Source: Opitutus sp. GAS368
Lineage (GTDB): Bacteria; Verrucomicrobiota; Verrucomicrobiia; Opitutales; Opitutaceae
Direction of reading: 5' to 3'
DNA length: 64,000 nt
Assembly: GCA_945903465.1 (NCBI GenBank)
Contig: CAMDOF010000014.1
Location: 1 to 64,000, forward strand
Of the stretch, positions 25,857-36,163 are shown piece after piece. Position numbers and translations under genes: made by a program. The first letter of the stretch is position 1. Each line of letters opens with the position of its first letter. The notes beneath the pieces were generated by a model. The model worked only from the letters and a program-made list of their open reading frames with translations. It made no database searches and was not told where the DNA came from.

Positions 25857-26219
25857 ATGACTTTCGACGCTCACTCCGTGCCCTCCCGCTTAGCTGGCAA
25901 CTCCAGCGATAAAGCCTTGATGATCCTTTGCCATCTGTCGGCCCTCCTCGGTGTGGGCTTGATTCTCCCGCTCATCGTCTGGCTGGTAAAGCGCCGCGAG
26001 CTCGACGCCGTTGCGGCCCACGCCGCCGAGTCGCTTAATTTTCATCTCTCGCTCGTTTTTTACGGGATATGCCTCGTGCCGCTTTGTTTCGTGGTGATTG
26101 GAATTCCGCTCTTGGTCATTCTCGGATTGGTGAGCTTGATCCTCGCCCTTGTCGCCGCCGTGCGGGCGTCGGATGGTATCCTCTACCACTACCCGCTGAC
26201 GATTCGTCTGGTGAAATAA
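25857..26219 (+). CDS. DUF4870 (Tic20-like) small membrane protein
   Basis: A 120-residue protein with three hydrophobic helices (about 20-43, 62-80 and 83-102). The layout HLSALLG...LIVWLVKRRELDAVAAHAAESLNFHLS is typical of DUF4870 proteins, which resemble the chloroplast import subunit Tic20 but have no proven bacterial function. It ends with the family-like PLTIRLVK tail. It converges on the VOC-protein gene, with only 24 bp between the stop codons. Confidence 0.88.
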   Translation: MTFDAHSVPSRLAGNSSDKALMILCHLSALLGVGLILPLIVWLVKRRELDAVAAHAAESLNFHLSLVFYGICLVPLCFVVIGIPLLVILGLVSLILALVAAVRASDGILYHYPLTIRLVK

Positions 26220-26232
26220 CGCGGATTAAGAA

Positions 26233-26248
26233 CTTAACGCGGGTTAAG
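26233..26248. repeat. Short hairpin between convergent genes
   Basis: CTTAAC-GCGG-GTTAAG forms a perfect 6-bp stem between the convergent DUF4870 and VOC genes, overlapping the VOC stop codon. It is too weak and lacks a T tract, so a terminator role is only possible, not shown. Confidence 0.45.
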
Positions 26249-26648
26249 AAAGGTTCGCGGCTGGCATAAGAAACGGGGACACGCGTTGGCAGAGTTGCAG
26301 GGGGAGGCCCCACGGGTCGCGCATCATGATGAGAAGAGTGCCGTCCGGTTGGGGGTCTTCGCGGAAAAGCGTGGCACCAGAAAGTTCAAGCCGAGCCCGT
26401 TCGGCGCGGGCATCGGGGGCGACGACGGCTAGATGGAAGCAGAGCGGATGAAGCGTGGGGTAGTCGGGGATCGACGCTTCGGGATTCGTATAAAGCTCGA
26501 CGATGGTGCGACCCGTTTCGTCAGCGAGGAAATGGGTATAGGGAGCGGTCTGAAGCGAGCGGGTGATCGTGAAGTTGAGATGGGCGGCGTACCACGCGGC
26601 CTGCGCTTGGGCTGACGGCACATTAAGAGCGAAGTGTTCGAATTTCAT
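26244..26648 (-). CDS. VOC-superfamily (glyoxalase-like) protein
   Basis: A 134-residue single-domain vicinal-oxygen-chelate protein. It opens with KFEHFALNVPS, has an internal HPLCFHLAV strand carrying a potential metal-binding His, and a RDPWGLPLQL strand near the C-terminus, all in the usual beta-alpha-beta-beta-beta order. Such proteins range from glyoxalase I to dioxygenases and antibiotic-binding proteins, so the substrate is unknown. Expected as a cytoplasmic dimer. It is a single gene, not in an evident operon. Confidence 0.85.
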   Translation of the reverse strand: MKFEHFALNVPSAQAQAAWYAAHLNFTITRSLQTAPYTHFLADETGRTIVELYTNPEASIPDYPTLHPLCFHLAVVAPDARAERARLELSGATLFREDPQPDGTLLIMMRDPWGLPLQLCQRVSPFLMPAANLS

Positions 26649-26833
26649 GAGGTGTTTTTTGTCGGGGGAAGAGACCGGTGGCGTTTTTTAACGAGGAGCG
26701 GGCTAATTTCAAGCCGAGGGCAGATCTTTGTTCGGTTTAGATTCGGCCGTAATTCCGGGGAATGGCGGGAGGCGAGATCAGGGCGAGTTCCCGTGGATCG
26801 TGACCTCATGAGTGCTGAGGTTGGCGGCGGCGT

Positions 26834-28549
26834 TCAGGGTGGCGCCGGGGCCTTTAGCAGGGTAGAGCGGGTGTTGTTATGCGGTAACTGATCGATGAGG
26901 CCCGGCGGGTTGGTGAGTATGGTCGTGAACGTCATTTGGCCCGCGGTGGCCAGCGTGGGTTTATCGACGGGAACTCGGGCAACAAAAATCTCACCGGCGG
27001 TCAAGTTCGGTACGTTGAACTGGGTCGGGGTAGCGCCGGTCGTCAGCGTCAACGTCAGCCCGCTGATGGCACGGCCGCTGCGGTTCTGGACGACAAACTC
27101 CATCTGCTGGTTGGGGGCGTCGTAGAAGTGACTGGATACGGCGGTATCGACATAACTAAAATCAGCGTGATGCATCGCCGTACTCACATTCAGGATACCA
27201 TGACCGAAAATGGCGTCGGCGCCGGGAGAGCCGGTGTCGTTGGCGGTGCGTCCGAGTAGATCCGCGGCCTGGCGGGGGCTGAGGCGAGGGTCCGCTGAGA
27301 GCAGGGCGGCGACTGCGCCCGCGACGAGCGGGGCACTGGCGGAAGTGCCGTCGACGGTGACGCGCTGGCCATTGAGCCAAGCCGTTTGCACGCCGTAGCC
27401 GGGTGCGGTGAGTTGGAGCTGCGGACTGGAGTTTGAAAATAAAACCGACTGTTCCAAGCGGTCGATGGCGCCGACGGAAATGACGCGAGGGTCGGCGGCG
27501 GGCCAAGCGAGTTGGGCGGCTTGATCGTTGCCGGCGGCCGCGACAATGAGCGTGCCTAGATTCGTGGCGTAGGTGATGGCGGCATCGAGGATCGCTCCGC
27601 CGGTGGCGCCGCCGAGGCTGATGTTGATGATTTTGGCGCCGTGATCGGCGGCGGCGATGATGGCTTGCGCAAGAGTAAAAAGATCGCTCGTTCCGGTCGT
27701 ATCGGTAACGCGGATACTTAAAATAACCGCGGCTGGGGCGACGCCCGGTGCGTCGCTCGCGGCGCCGGCCGCGAGCGCGGCGACGGCCGTGCCGTGGCCG
27801 TCGTTGTTGCCGTCACCGGGGGCAGAGCCCAAGCCGATGTCGAGAGTGCGGATGCGACCATACCCGAAGGTTGCGTCGGGCGCGACGCCCGTATCGAGAA
27901 TGGCGATAGTGGTGCCCCGGCCCCAGGTGCTGCGGTCGCCGGTGGCGCCGATGAAGGCGAGGGTATCATTGCCAAAAGGCACTTGGTCGACCGCGGCGCG
28001 TTTCTGTTTAGCCGGAGGGGCGGGGAGGGAGACGAGTGGGTTTGGCGTGGTCCCGGTATAATCGGTCAGGTGGCGGGTGAGTTCATCGCGTAATGCTTCG
28101 AAGGCGGTGTAGCGGACGCGCACGGCGTGGAGTGAGTTGATTTGCGCCACCACGCTGAGTCCAGCCGCTTGGGCGCGCGGGAGGAAGCGGCGAAGGGCTT
28201 CGTCATCTTTAAAGGTGAGGAGCGCCTCGCGGTGGCGAGTTTCACCCAGTTCCATCGCCTGTTGCAGGACCAGCATCAGCGTGGCGATTTCCGCCTCGGT
28301 CGGGTCGATGAGGTTAGGTGGCGCGCTGGTCAGAGCCGTTCGTCTGGTGGGTTCGGCGAATGACGAGGGCGGCCGATCGGGCGAAGGGGTGGCTGGAAAA
28401 TTCGCGCGCCAGAGGGAGACGAGCCCGAGGCCGACCGCGACGCCCATCAAGAGGTTGCGGCGGAGGGTGCGGGTGGCGGTCAGCCTACGAGCGGCTCGCG
28501 CGGATGGGGCCGGGGACTCGCTTTCGCAGGGGAGTCCTCGGAGTTTCAC
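26834..28549 (-). CDS. Membrane-anchored subtilisin-like (S8) serine peptidase
   Basis: A 571-residue S8 peptidase with a GTG start, one N-terminal membrane segment (about 34-50) after an Arg-rich n-region, an inhibitor-like prodomain (about 95-170), and a catalytic domain with all three triad blocks: AILDTGV (Asp), DGHGTAVAAL (His) and GTSASAPLVAG (Ser). The oxyanion Asn is in AAAGNDQAA. After the domain comes a beta-rich CARDB-like C-terminus (about 460-571). The start codon overlaps the stop of the upstream glycosidase-like gene (GTGA at 28546-28549), so the two are translationally coupled and likely act in the same place. Confidence 0.9.
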   Translation of the reverse strand: MKLRGLPCESESPAPSARAARRLTATRTLRRNLLMGVAVGLGLVSLWRANFPATPSPDRPPSSFAEPTRRTALTSAPPNLIDPTEAEIATLMLVLQQAMELGETRHREALLTFKDDEALRRFLPRAQAAGLSVVAQINSLHAVRVRYTAFEALRDELTRHLTDYTGTTPNPLVSLPAPPAKQKRAAVDQVPFGNDTLAFIGATGDRSTWGRGTTIAILDTGVAPDATFGYGRIRTLDIGLGSAPGDGNNDGHGTAVAALAAGAASDAPGVAPAAVILSIRVTDTTGTSDLFTLAQAIIAAADHGAKIINISLGGATGGAILDAAITYATNLGTLIVAAAGNDQAAQLAWPAADPRVISVGAIDRLEQSVLFSNSSPQLQLTAPGYGVQTAWLNGQRVTVDGTSASAPLVAGAVAALLSADPRLSPRQAADLLGRTANDTGSPGADAIFGHGILNVSTAMHHADFSYVDTAVSSHFYDAPNQQMEFVVQNRSGRAISGLTLTLTTGATPTQFNVPNLTAGEIFVARVPVDKPTLATAGQMTFTTILTNPPGLIDQLPHNNTRSTLLKAPAPP

Positions 28550-31137
28550 GGCGTGACGGTGACGAGCACGTACGGGGACTCACGAGTAAGGTCGGGCCAG
28601 TTTGTGCCGTTACCGTGGGTATCGGTGGCTTCAATAAAGTACTGCAGGTCATGGGAGGGAGTAATGAAGTCGGCTGGGATGCGGGCGGTGTAGCCGCCTG
28701 GCCTGTCGCTGAGTGTCATCGTGAGGGTGCGGTAGTTCTCGAGGGAGGGGGTGCGGCGGTAACGCAGGCGGACGTGTTGGATACCAGCAGGGTCGGTCAC
28801 GCGTGCGAAAATAACGAGGTCTTCGTGGGGGCGCGCGGTCGGCGCGCGCGTCGACGCGATCTGAGGGGGTGCGCGGTCCCCGGCGCTTGGCGGCGACCAT
28901 ACTTTTTCTTTCATGATGGCTTCGTCGGGCGGGCAGCACTGCTCTTCGAGCTCTTTGAGGCCGGCCTCAAGTTGTTTTAATTCATCTCGCCAATGCCCGG
29001 ATTCGTTATGTTGGCGCGGTCCCATGGCGAGGTTGCTGGTATCGTGGTCGTCGGCGGCGGCGACGAGTTCGCGCCAAGCGGCGACCGCGTCTTTTTCGGT
29101 GTAGGTGGCGGCGACGAGTTCGGCTAATCGCAGGCCGCGCTTGAAAAGGTTGTAGTGGACGGCGGCGAGGGAGCGCCTGGCGTGAAAACGGGCGAGGTGG
29201 GCGAGAATTTTAAGATCGGTGACGGTGGCGTCGAATTCGAGGCTTCGGGTGGGGCCGGCGGCGAGCGTGGCGGCTTGAACAGCGGTGAGGATCGCGTCGG
29301 CGGTTTCGTCGAACCAGCGGCTGGTGATGGCGGGAGTGCGCTTGGTCGTTGTCGTGCTGGCGAGGATACGACGGGCGGCCTCGATAAAACTTTCGAACTG
29401 TTCGGGATCGCCACCCTCGTTGTTGGCGTAGTCGGCAAGGTTGGGTCCGAGACTCTGGCGCTCGGGCCAGCCGCGGTGGGATGACAGGCGGGCGTGGGGG
29501 TAGACGGCGGCCACGATCATGGGCAAGACTTGCGAGGCTCGGTGGAGACCCGCCTCGATGGATGGGCCGGCCGCGCGACCGAAGCGTTGGACAAATTCCC
29601 GCTGCCATATCGCGGGATCGGTGTTGGGATTATAGCCAAGGCGCCCCCAGACTTGGAAGAAGTGCCAGTATCGCTCGAACTCATAATCGTAATGGCGGTA
29701 GGGGGATGCGAGCAGGGCAAATGTTGGCAGGTCCGCCGGTTGGGCGGCCATTTTTTTGGCGAGCGGCTCCGACACATTCCACTGAGAGGTCCGTGACGGC
29801 TGGGTGGAGGCGGAGTAGCGGCGGACGTAATCGGGATCCGCCCAGAGGAGCACGCGCGCGGTTTTGTCGTTACCCGGTCGCTGGATGATTTCGTAGGTCG
29901 GCGAAGCCGTGGGCAACCCCGCGTCGCGCGCGCTGACATTAAACGGTGGGCGCCGATTTAGGGGGAGGCGTTGATAGGGCAGCCCCAAGTGCCCGTTCCA
30001 CTCCTTGCTCGCGATGCGCAGGTCGATGCTCAAAGGGAGGGCCGTGAGATTCGTTGGTGGCGGGTTCGCGAGGGTGGAGGCGTCGATCTTGAGAAGGAGT
30101 TTTGCGCGGTGGAGTTGAGCGAACGTGGCGGGCTCGAAGATGGGCGGAACGTTCCGCATGAGGGCAGCGGCGTTGTCGATATGAATGTGGAGTCGGTCGA
30201 GCGCGGGTACGCGCACCAGCAGCTCCTGGAGGGCGGCCAAGGTATAGGCTGGGAGATTATTCCCGGTGAGACCGGTGATGGGGCTGCGTTCGGTGCGAGC
30301 GGTGGGGGCACCCGAGCTGGCCGCCGCTTCGGCTGATCGGTCGGCAGGGCGAAAGGGATCGTGGATTTCGAGGGAGACATCGATGCCTCGGTCGTGGGCC
30401 TGTTCGATCAGGCGGTTCAGCGCGGCCAGATTGCGTTGCTGCTCCGCGCTGGTGAGAGCGATCATTTTCACTTCGTTAAAGCCTGGGGTGATGAAAAAGT
30501 AGGGGTATGGTATTGAGAGGAAGCTGCTTTCTTCGTCGCCAAAGACAATCAGCAGCCGGTTGAAGCGGTGAGTGGCGAGAGTATCGAGATAGCGCTGCCA
30601 GTAGCGGTCATCGTAAAACCGGCTCTCCCAATGGGTGCGGTTCAGCGCATAAATGGAAAGGGTGCGTTCGCGGACCGCCGGCGACTCCGCGATCGTGGGG
30701 ATTTCGCTTAGTGGTTGATCGGCGTGCTCGGCCCAAGCGACGCGGGTCGCGGTCTCGAGCAGCGCATACATAAGACCGCGGTCATCGGCGCCGCAGAGCA
30801 CGACGGTGGCTACCTGGTCGGTCATCGGCAAAGGGGCGATCGTAAGGGCTTCCGCCTCGTTGGGTAAAAGCGCGTGGATGGTGGCCAGAGCGGTGGCGGC
30901 GGCGCCCTGACTATTCCGGGTGCCAGCGAGGATCCGGAGCGGTGCGGTCGCCGCGTTGATGGCAGTACTCTCGTCGATCTGCCAGCCGCGCGCGAGTAGG
31001 GCGCTGCGGAGCACCCGCAGCCCGTGTTGGCTGGCACGGCCCGGTGACGGATCGTGGACCAGTGCGATCCGGTGCGAGGTGTCGGCCGCAGCGTTCACCG
31101 GGAGCGCTGCGAGACAGAAGAGAATCAAGAGCCGCAT
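28546..31137 (-). CDS. Exported glycosidase-like protein, unassigned family
   Basis: An 863-residue protein with a signal peptide (to about 18). An N-terminal domain of the kind found before GH20/GH67-type barrels (about 20-150) has a strand LRILAGTRNSQGA and a GADDRGLMYALLETA helix. A barrel-like region (about 160-550) follows with the segments RTLSIYALN and NRLLIVFGDEE and a WESRFYDDRYWQRYLDTL helix. The C-terminal end (about 770-863) is a beta domain resembling a fibronectin-like module. At the strand where related proteins carry a catalytic acid, I read RLHIHIDNAAALMRN, with no obvious Glu, so activity is uncertain. It is the first gene of an overlapping pair with the S8 peptidase. Confidence 0.6.
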   Translation of the reverse strand: MRLLILFCLAALPVNAAADTSHRIALVHDPSPGRASQHGLRVLRSALLARGWQIDESTAINAATAPLRILAGTRNSQGAAATALATIHALLPNEAEALTIAPLPMTDQVATVVLCGADDRGLMYALLETATRVAWAEHADQPLSEIPTIAESPAVRERTLSIYALNRTHWESRFYDDRYWQRYLDTLATHRFNRLLIVFGDEESSFLSIPYPYFFITPGFNEVKMIALTSAEQQRNLAALNRLIEQAHDRGIDVSLEIHDPFRPADRSAEAAASSGAPTARTERSPITGLTGNNLPAYTLAALQELLVRVPALDRLHIHIDNAAALMRNVPPIFEPATFAQLHRAKLLLKIDASTLANPPPTNLTALPLSIDLRIASKEWNGHLGLPYQRLPLNRRPPFNVSARDAGLPTASPTYEIIQRPGNDKTARVLLWADPDYVRRYSASTQPSRTSQWNVSEPLAKKMAAQPADLPTFALLASPYRHYDYEFERYWHFFQVWGRLGYNPNTDPAIWQREFVQRFGRAAGPSIEAGLHRASQVLPMIVAAVYPHARLSSHRGWPERQSLGPNLADYANNEGGDPEQFESFIEAARRILASTTTTKRTPAITSRWFDETADAILTAVQAATLAAGPTRSLEFDATVTDLKILAHLARFHARRSLAAVHYNLFKRGLRLAELVAATYTEKDAVAAWRELVAAADDHDTSNLAMGPRQHNESGHWRDELKQLEAGLKELEEQCCPPDEAIMKEKVWSPPSAGDRAPPQIASTRAPTARPHEDLVIFARVTDPAGIQHVRLRYRRTPSLENYRTLTMTLSDRPGGYTARIPADFITPSHDLQYFIEATDTHGNGTNWPDLTRESPYVLVTVTP

Positions 31138-31454
31138 ACCGATGTTCGATTGGCATCGGAGTACGCGCGCCCTGCAAACTCAATCGTGACGGGGTTGTTG
31201 ATCCGTGGCGTGCGGGGTTCAGTCGAGTGCGCGCCGATTTGAGCCGATTGCGCCCACGGCGCGCCGCTTTTTCCTGTTTGGGTGAGTGGCGCGTTTTTCA
31301 GGAATGCTGGGGCGGGGGGCGTGGAGTGCGCCATTTCGCCCGGTTCGCGAGGCCGGAGCCGTCGTCTTAACCTCGAAGGGTTATAGCCCCGCCGAATTTT
31401 GCTCCGTGGGACTCGGGAGCGTATCGCTCTCGCGATCAGCGGAGCGGAGCTGCA
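31138..31454. other. Intergenic, no gene seen
   Basis: 317 bp between the glycosidase-like start and the end of the dnaA-neighbour gene. A short hairpin (ATCGC-TCTC-GCGAT, about 31423-31436) follows the 186-residue gene's stop codon in its direction of transcription but has no T tract. Nothing else is recognisable. Confidence 0.4.
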
Positions 31455-32015
31455 TTAGAAGCCGCGCTTTTGCAGGGCGGCACTCAGTTCCCGCATAAAG
31501 GACTGCCCATCTTCCGGCGTGGGCCGGTAGCCGGGCTGGCTGACTTCAGTGAAACCGGGACGTCCGTACTGGTCCACCATCCACTTGGCAGTGACGCCAT
31601 CGCTGAAGGTCACGCTGCCGCTGGCGAGCGCGCCTGGCAGCAGAGTCACCTTATCGACATCAATGGTCACGAGGCTTCCGCCCTCAGGTGGCAACGCCGT
31701 GAGGTCGTCATCCAGCTCGGTTTCCGCGGGTTCGGAAGGGGCCGATTCCTCGGTGGGCGCCGCTTCTGGGGCGGGCGTCCGCGAGGCGGTGGGGGCGGGC
31801 GTCTTCGCTGGGAGAGTTTTGGTGACGTCGCTGGCGTCAACCGCGGGTGCCGGGTCTTTAAGCTCGAGGTTGAGATCGTCGACCAAGAAGCGGACGTCTC
31901 GGTAGGTCATCGAGAGTTTAAATTCTTGGATGAGTCTCTTTTGGACGGTCGAAAGATTGTCCCCGCCGCTAATCCAGGCGGCGACGGCTTTTTTCTGATC
32001 AGGAGTGAGCGACAT
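31455..32015 (-). CDS. Conserved-looking protein downstream of dnaA
   Basis: A 186-residue protein of unknown function. The N-terminal 50 residues look like a helical, helix-turn-helix-type unit (LTPDQKKAVAAWISGGDNLS, then YRDVRFLVDDLNLEL). A Pro/Ala/Glu-rich linker follows (about 55-115), then a compact C-terminal part (about 118-186) with LVTIDVDKVTLLPG and WMVDQYGRPGF. No signal or membrane helix is seen, so it is cytoplasmic. It lies 98 bp after dnaA on the same strand, so co-transcription is likely. Its arrangement is compatible with a DNA-associated role but this is only inference. Confidence 0.7.
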   Translation of the reverse strand: MSLTPDQKKAVAAWISGGDNLSTVQKRLIQEFKLSMTYRDVRFLVDDLNLELKDPAPAVDASDVTKTLPAKTPAPTASRTPAPEAAPTEESAPSEPAETELDDDLTALPPEGGSLVTIDVDKVTLLPGALASGSVTFSDGVTAKWMVDQYGRPGFTEVSQPGYRPTPEDGQSFMRELSAALQKRGF

Positions 32016-32113
32016 AGCGAAAGTGAAAGGGGAAAGAAATAAGATGCAACCCGCAGGATGGCCGAGGAAACACGTTCAACATCATCCGAGGCCGGTACGC
32101 CGACGCTTCCTCT

Positions 32114-33520
32114 TCACTTGGCCAATTGGTTTTTGAGGAATTCGACGCTGCCGCGAGAGGAAGCGTCTTGGGCCATCATGTTATCGACGGCCTTGCAGGC
32201 GTGAATGACGGTGCCATGATCGCGACCGCCGAAAGCGTCGCCGATCTCTTGGAGGGAGTGCTTGGTGAGGGTGCGAGCGAGGAACATCGCGATTTGGCGA
32301 GGGATCGCGATATTGTTGGGGCGGCGCTTGCTCGTCATATCACTATGGCGGATCTGGTAGTGGTCGGCCACGCGCTTCTGAATAATTTCGATGGTCAGGA
32401 GATTCTGGGCCTGTTCCATCAACACATCTTGGAGGAGACGTTCCGCGGTCGCTAAATCGAGTACCTTATTGGTGAGCGCGGAGTAACTGGACACTTTCAG
32501 GAGGGCGCCTTCGAGCCGGCGAATATTCTTGGTGATATTCTGGGCGATGAAATACAGAATCGGGTCCGGTAGCTGGCAGTTGAGGAACTGCGCTTTGATG
32601 CGAAGAATCGCGAGGCGGGTTTCAATGTCAGGCGCTTGAATATCCGCGGGTAGGCCCCACTCGAATCGCGAGACCAGCCGCGACTCTAGTTTCTGAATCT
32701 CGCTGGCGCGGCGGTCGCTAGTGATGACGATTTGCTTACCCGCCTCAAACAGGTCGTTGAACGTATGAAAAAACTCTTCTTGGATCCGCTCTTTGTTGGC
32801 CAGAAATTGGACATCATCCAGCAGCAGCACATCCGCGTGGCGGTAACGCTGGCGGAACTTGGTGAGGGCGTTTTCCTGAAGCGCTTGGATGAACTCGTTG
32901 GTGAATTTTTCGGTGGAGAGGTAGGCGACCCGGGTCTCGGGATTTCGGCGGATGATGGCGTGCCCGATGGCATGCATCAGGTGGGTCTTGCCCAAGCCGG
33001 TTTCTCCGTAGAGAAAAAGAGGGTTGTAGGCTTGGCCGGGAGCTTGGGCCACCGCCATGGAAGCGGCGTGGGCCATCTGGTTATTTGATCCGACCACGAA
33101 CGTCTCGAAGGTGTTTCTCGGGTTGAGCGTGCCACTGGTGGGCCCGCGTTCATCGTAGCGCGATGCTCGGCGCGCCGGGGTGGCCCTCGCGCGAGTCGTC
33201 GCGGTCGTTTCAGCCAGTGCGCGTTCGCCGGTGCTGGGCAGGGTGACCCCGGCGCGATCCCCTGAAATGGTCTTGCGCAACGTCACGTTGACCATCCGCC
33301 CTGCGGTCAGTCGGAGGCGTTGGGCGATGAGGTCAAGATAGTTGTCGTGAATCCAAATGGCCGCAAAATCGTTGGGCACGCCCAAGGTTAAGGAGTCGGC
33401 GGTCGCTTCAATGCAAATCATTGGCTCAAACCACATCTGGAAAACATCCTCCGGAAAGAGCGATTTGAAGTCGCACTTGACGGTTTCCCAAAGGCTGGGG
33501 GCGAGAGTGGTGGCAGGCAT
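32114..33520 (-). CDS. dnaA: Chromosomal replication initiator DnaA
   Basis: Replication initiator ATPase (468 residues) with all four domains. Domain I is at about 1-85, a variable Arg/Thr-rich linker is at about 90-135, and the AAA+ domain has Walker A GETGLGKTH and Walker B LLLDDVQFL. Domain IV carries the DNA-binding signature (RDHGTVIHACKAV). It binds DnaA boxes at oriC and melts the origin. An AT-rich gap containing two TTATTCACA boxes lies directly upstream, suggesting autoregulation and origin function. The gene is followed by a small unknown gene instead of dnaN. Confidence 0.98.
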   Translation of the reverse strand: MPATTLAPSLWETVKCDFKSLFPEDVFQMWFEPMICIEATADSLTLGVPNDFAAIWIHDNYLDLIAQRLRLTAGRMVNVTLRKTISGDRAGVTLPSTGERALAETTATTRARATPARRASRYDERGPTSGTLNPRNTFETFVVGSNNQMAHAASMAVAQAPGQAYNPLFLYGETGLGKTHLMHAIGHAIIRRNPETRVAYLSTEKFTNEFIQALQENALTKFRQRYRHADVLLLDDVQFLANKERIQEEFFHTFNDLFEAGKQIVITSDRRASEIQKLESRLVSRFEWGLPADIQAPDIETRLAILRIKAQFLNCQLPDPILYFIAQNITKNIRRLEGALLKVSSYSALTNKVLDLATAERLLQDVLMEQAQNLLTIEIIQKRVADHYQIRHSDMTSKRRPNNIAIPRQIAMFLARTLTKHSLQEIGDAFGGRDHGTVIHACKAVDNMMAQDASSRGSVEFLKNQLAK

Positions 33521-33542
33521 GTCGGATCGCTAAATGGTAGGT

Positions 33543-33551
33543 TTATTCACA
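33543..33551 (+). promoter_or_regulatory. DnaA box TTATTCACA (dnaA-proximal)
   Basis: Exact match to TTATNCACA 23 bp upstream of the dnaA start codon. It fits an autoregulatory DnaA site or an origin box. Confidence 0.65.
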
Positions 33552-33828
33552 CTGCGCCGCCGAATCGGTCTTTTGCACGTCGTGTCTGCCGGATCCGAGG
33601 TGCGCTCATGGTAACGAAAAATGGTTGGAATCACCCCTAGGAAATTACGTTGGATTGGTTGCAACGTAAATGATTGGTGATCAGTCTTTAATGATTAAAG
33701 TTACTACGGGCGCCAGAGAGGGAGGCGTCGATGACATAAAAAAGAACGATTCTGAAGCAGCTCAGAAGTGGACGAGGGCGGAGTAACGGCGAACCTAAAA
33801 ATCATTTCAAGGCGAAGTTTCGCACAAC

Positions 33829-33837
33829 TTATTCACA
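33829..33837 (+). promoter_or_regulatory. DnaA box TTATTCACA (AT-rich side)
   Basis: Second exact match to TTATNCACA, in the same orientation as the first and immediately before the strongly T-rich stretch (33838-33870) that could be the unwinding element. Confidence 0.65.
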
Positions 33838-34043
33838 TTTTTTCTGGGCATAACTTATCATTTTTTTTGTTTGCCAAAGGAGTGAGATTTTCTGGCCCAG
33901 ATAAAAGCGCTGAAATGAGGTAGTTTTTTTGTGGTTACAGCCGATTTTTTGGAGCGCGCACGAGGGGGGGGCGGGCACACCGGTTTTGATGGATTGGAGC
34001 GGGGCGTTGTGAGTTTCTGGATACGCTCGCGGAGAGGTTACAT

Positions 34044-36071
<2,028 letters not shown>

Positions 36072-36163
36072 GGCGAGAGGGGGCGGAAAAGGCGGCTCGG
36101 TGGTGGTGGCGAGCAGGTTGAGCGCAGTGCGCGGCGGAGGGCGGCCGGAGCGCTTGAAACGAG

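Larger units (their letters stand above)
33521..34043. other. Candidate origin of replication (oriC)
   Basis: 523 bp with no gene between dnaA and ispG, noticeably AT-richer than its surroundings (for example 33838-33935). Two TTATTCACA sequences on the plus strand, at 33543-33551 and 33829-33837, fit the DnaA-box consensus TTATNCACA exactly, one near the dnaA start and the other at the edge of the most AT-rich tract. Position next to dnaA, two boxes and an AT-rich segment together support an origin. No further strong boxes or repeated 13-mers were spotted by eye. Confidence 0.6.

Noticed and set aside
32114-33520. dnaA-dnaN-recF type origin cluster
   Set aside because: dnaN and recF are not next to dnaA in this window; only the dnaA gap could be called an origin.
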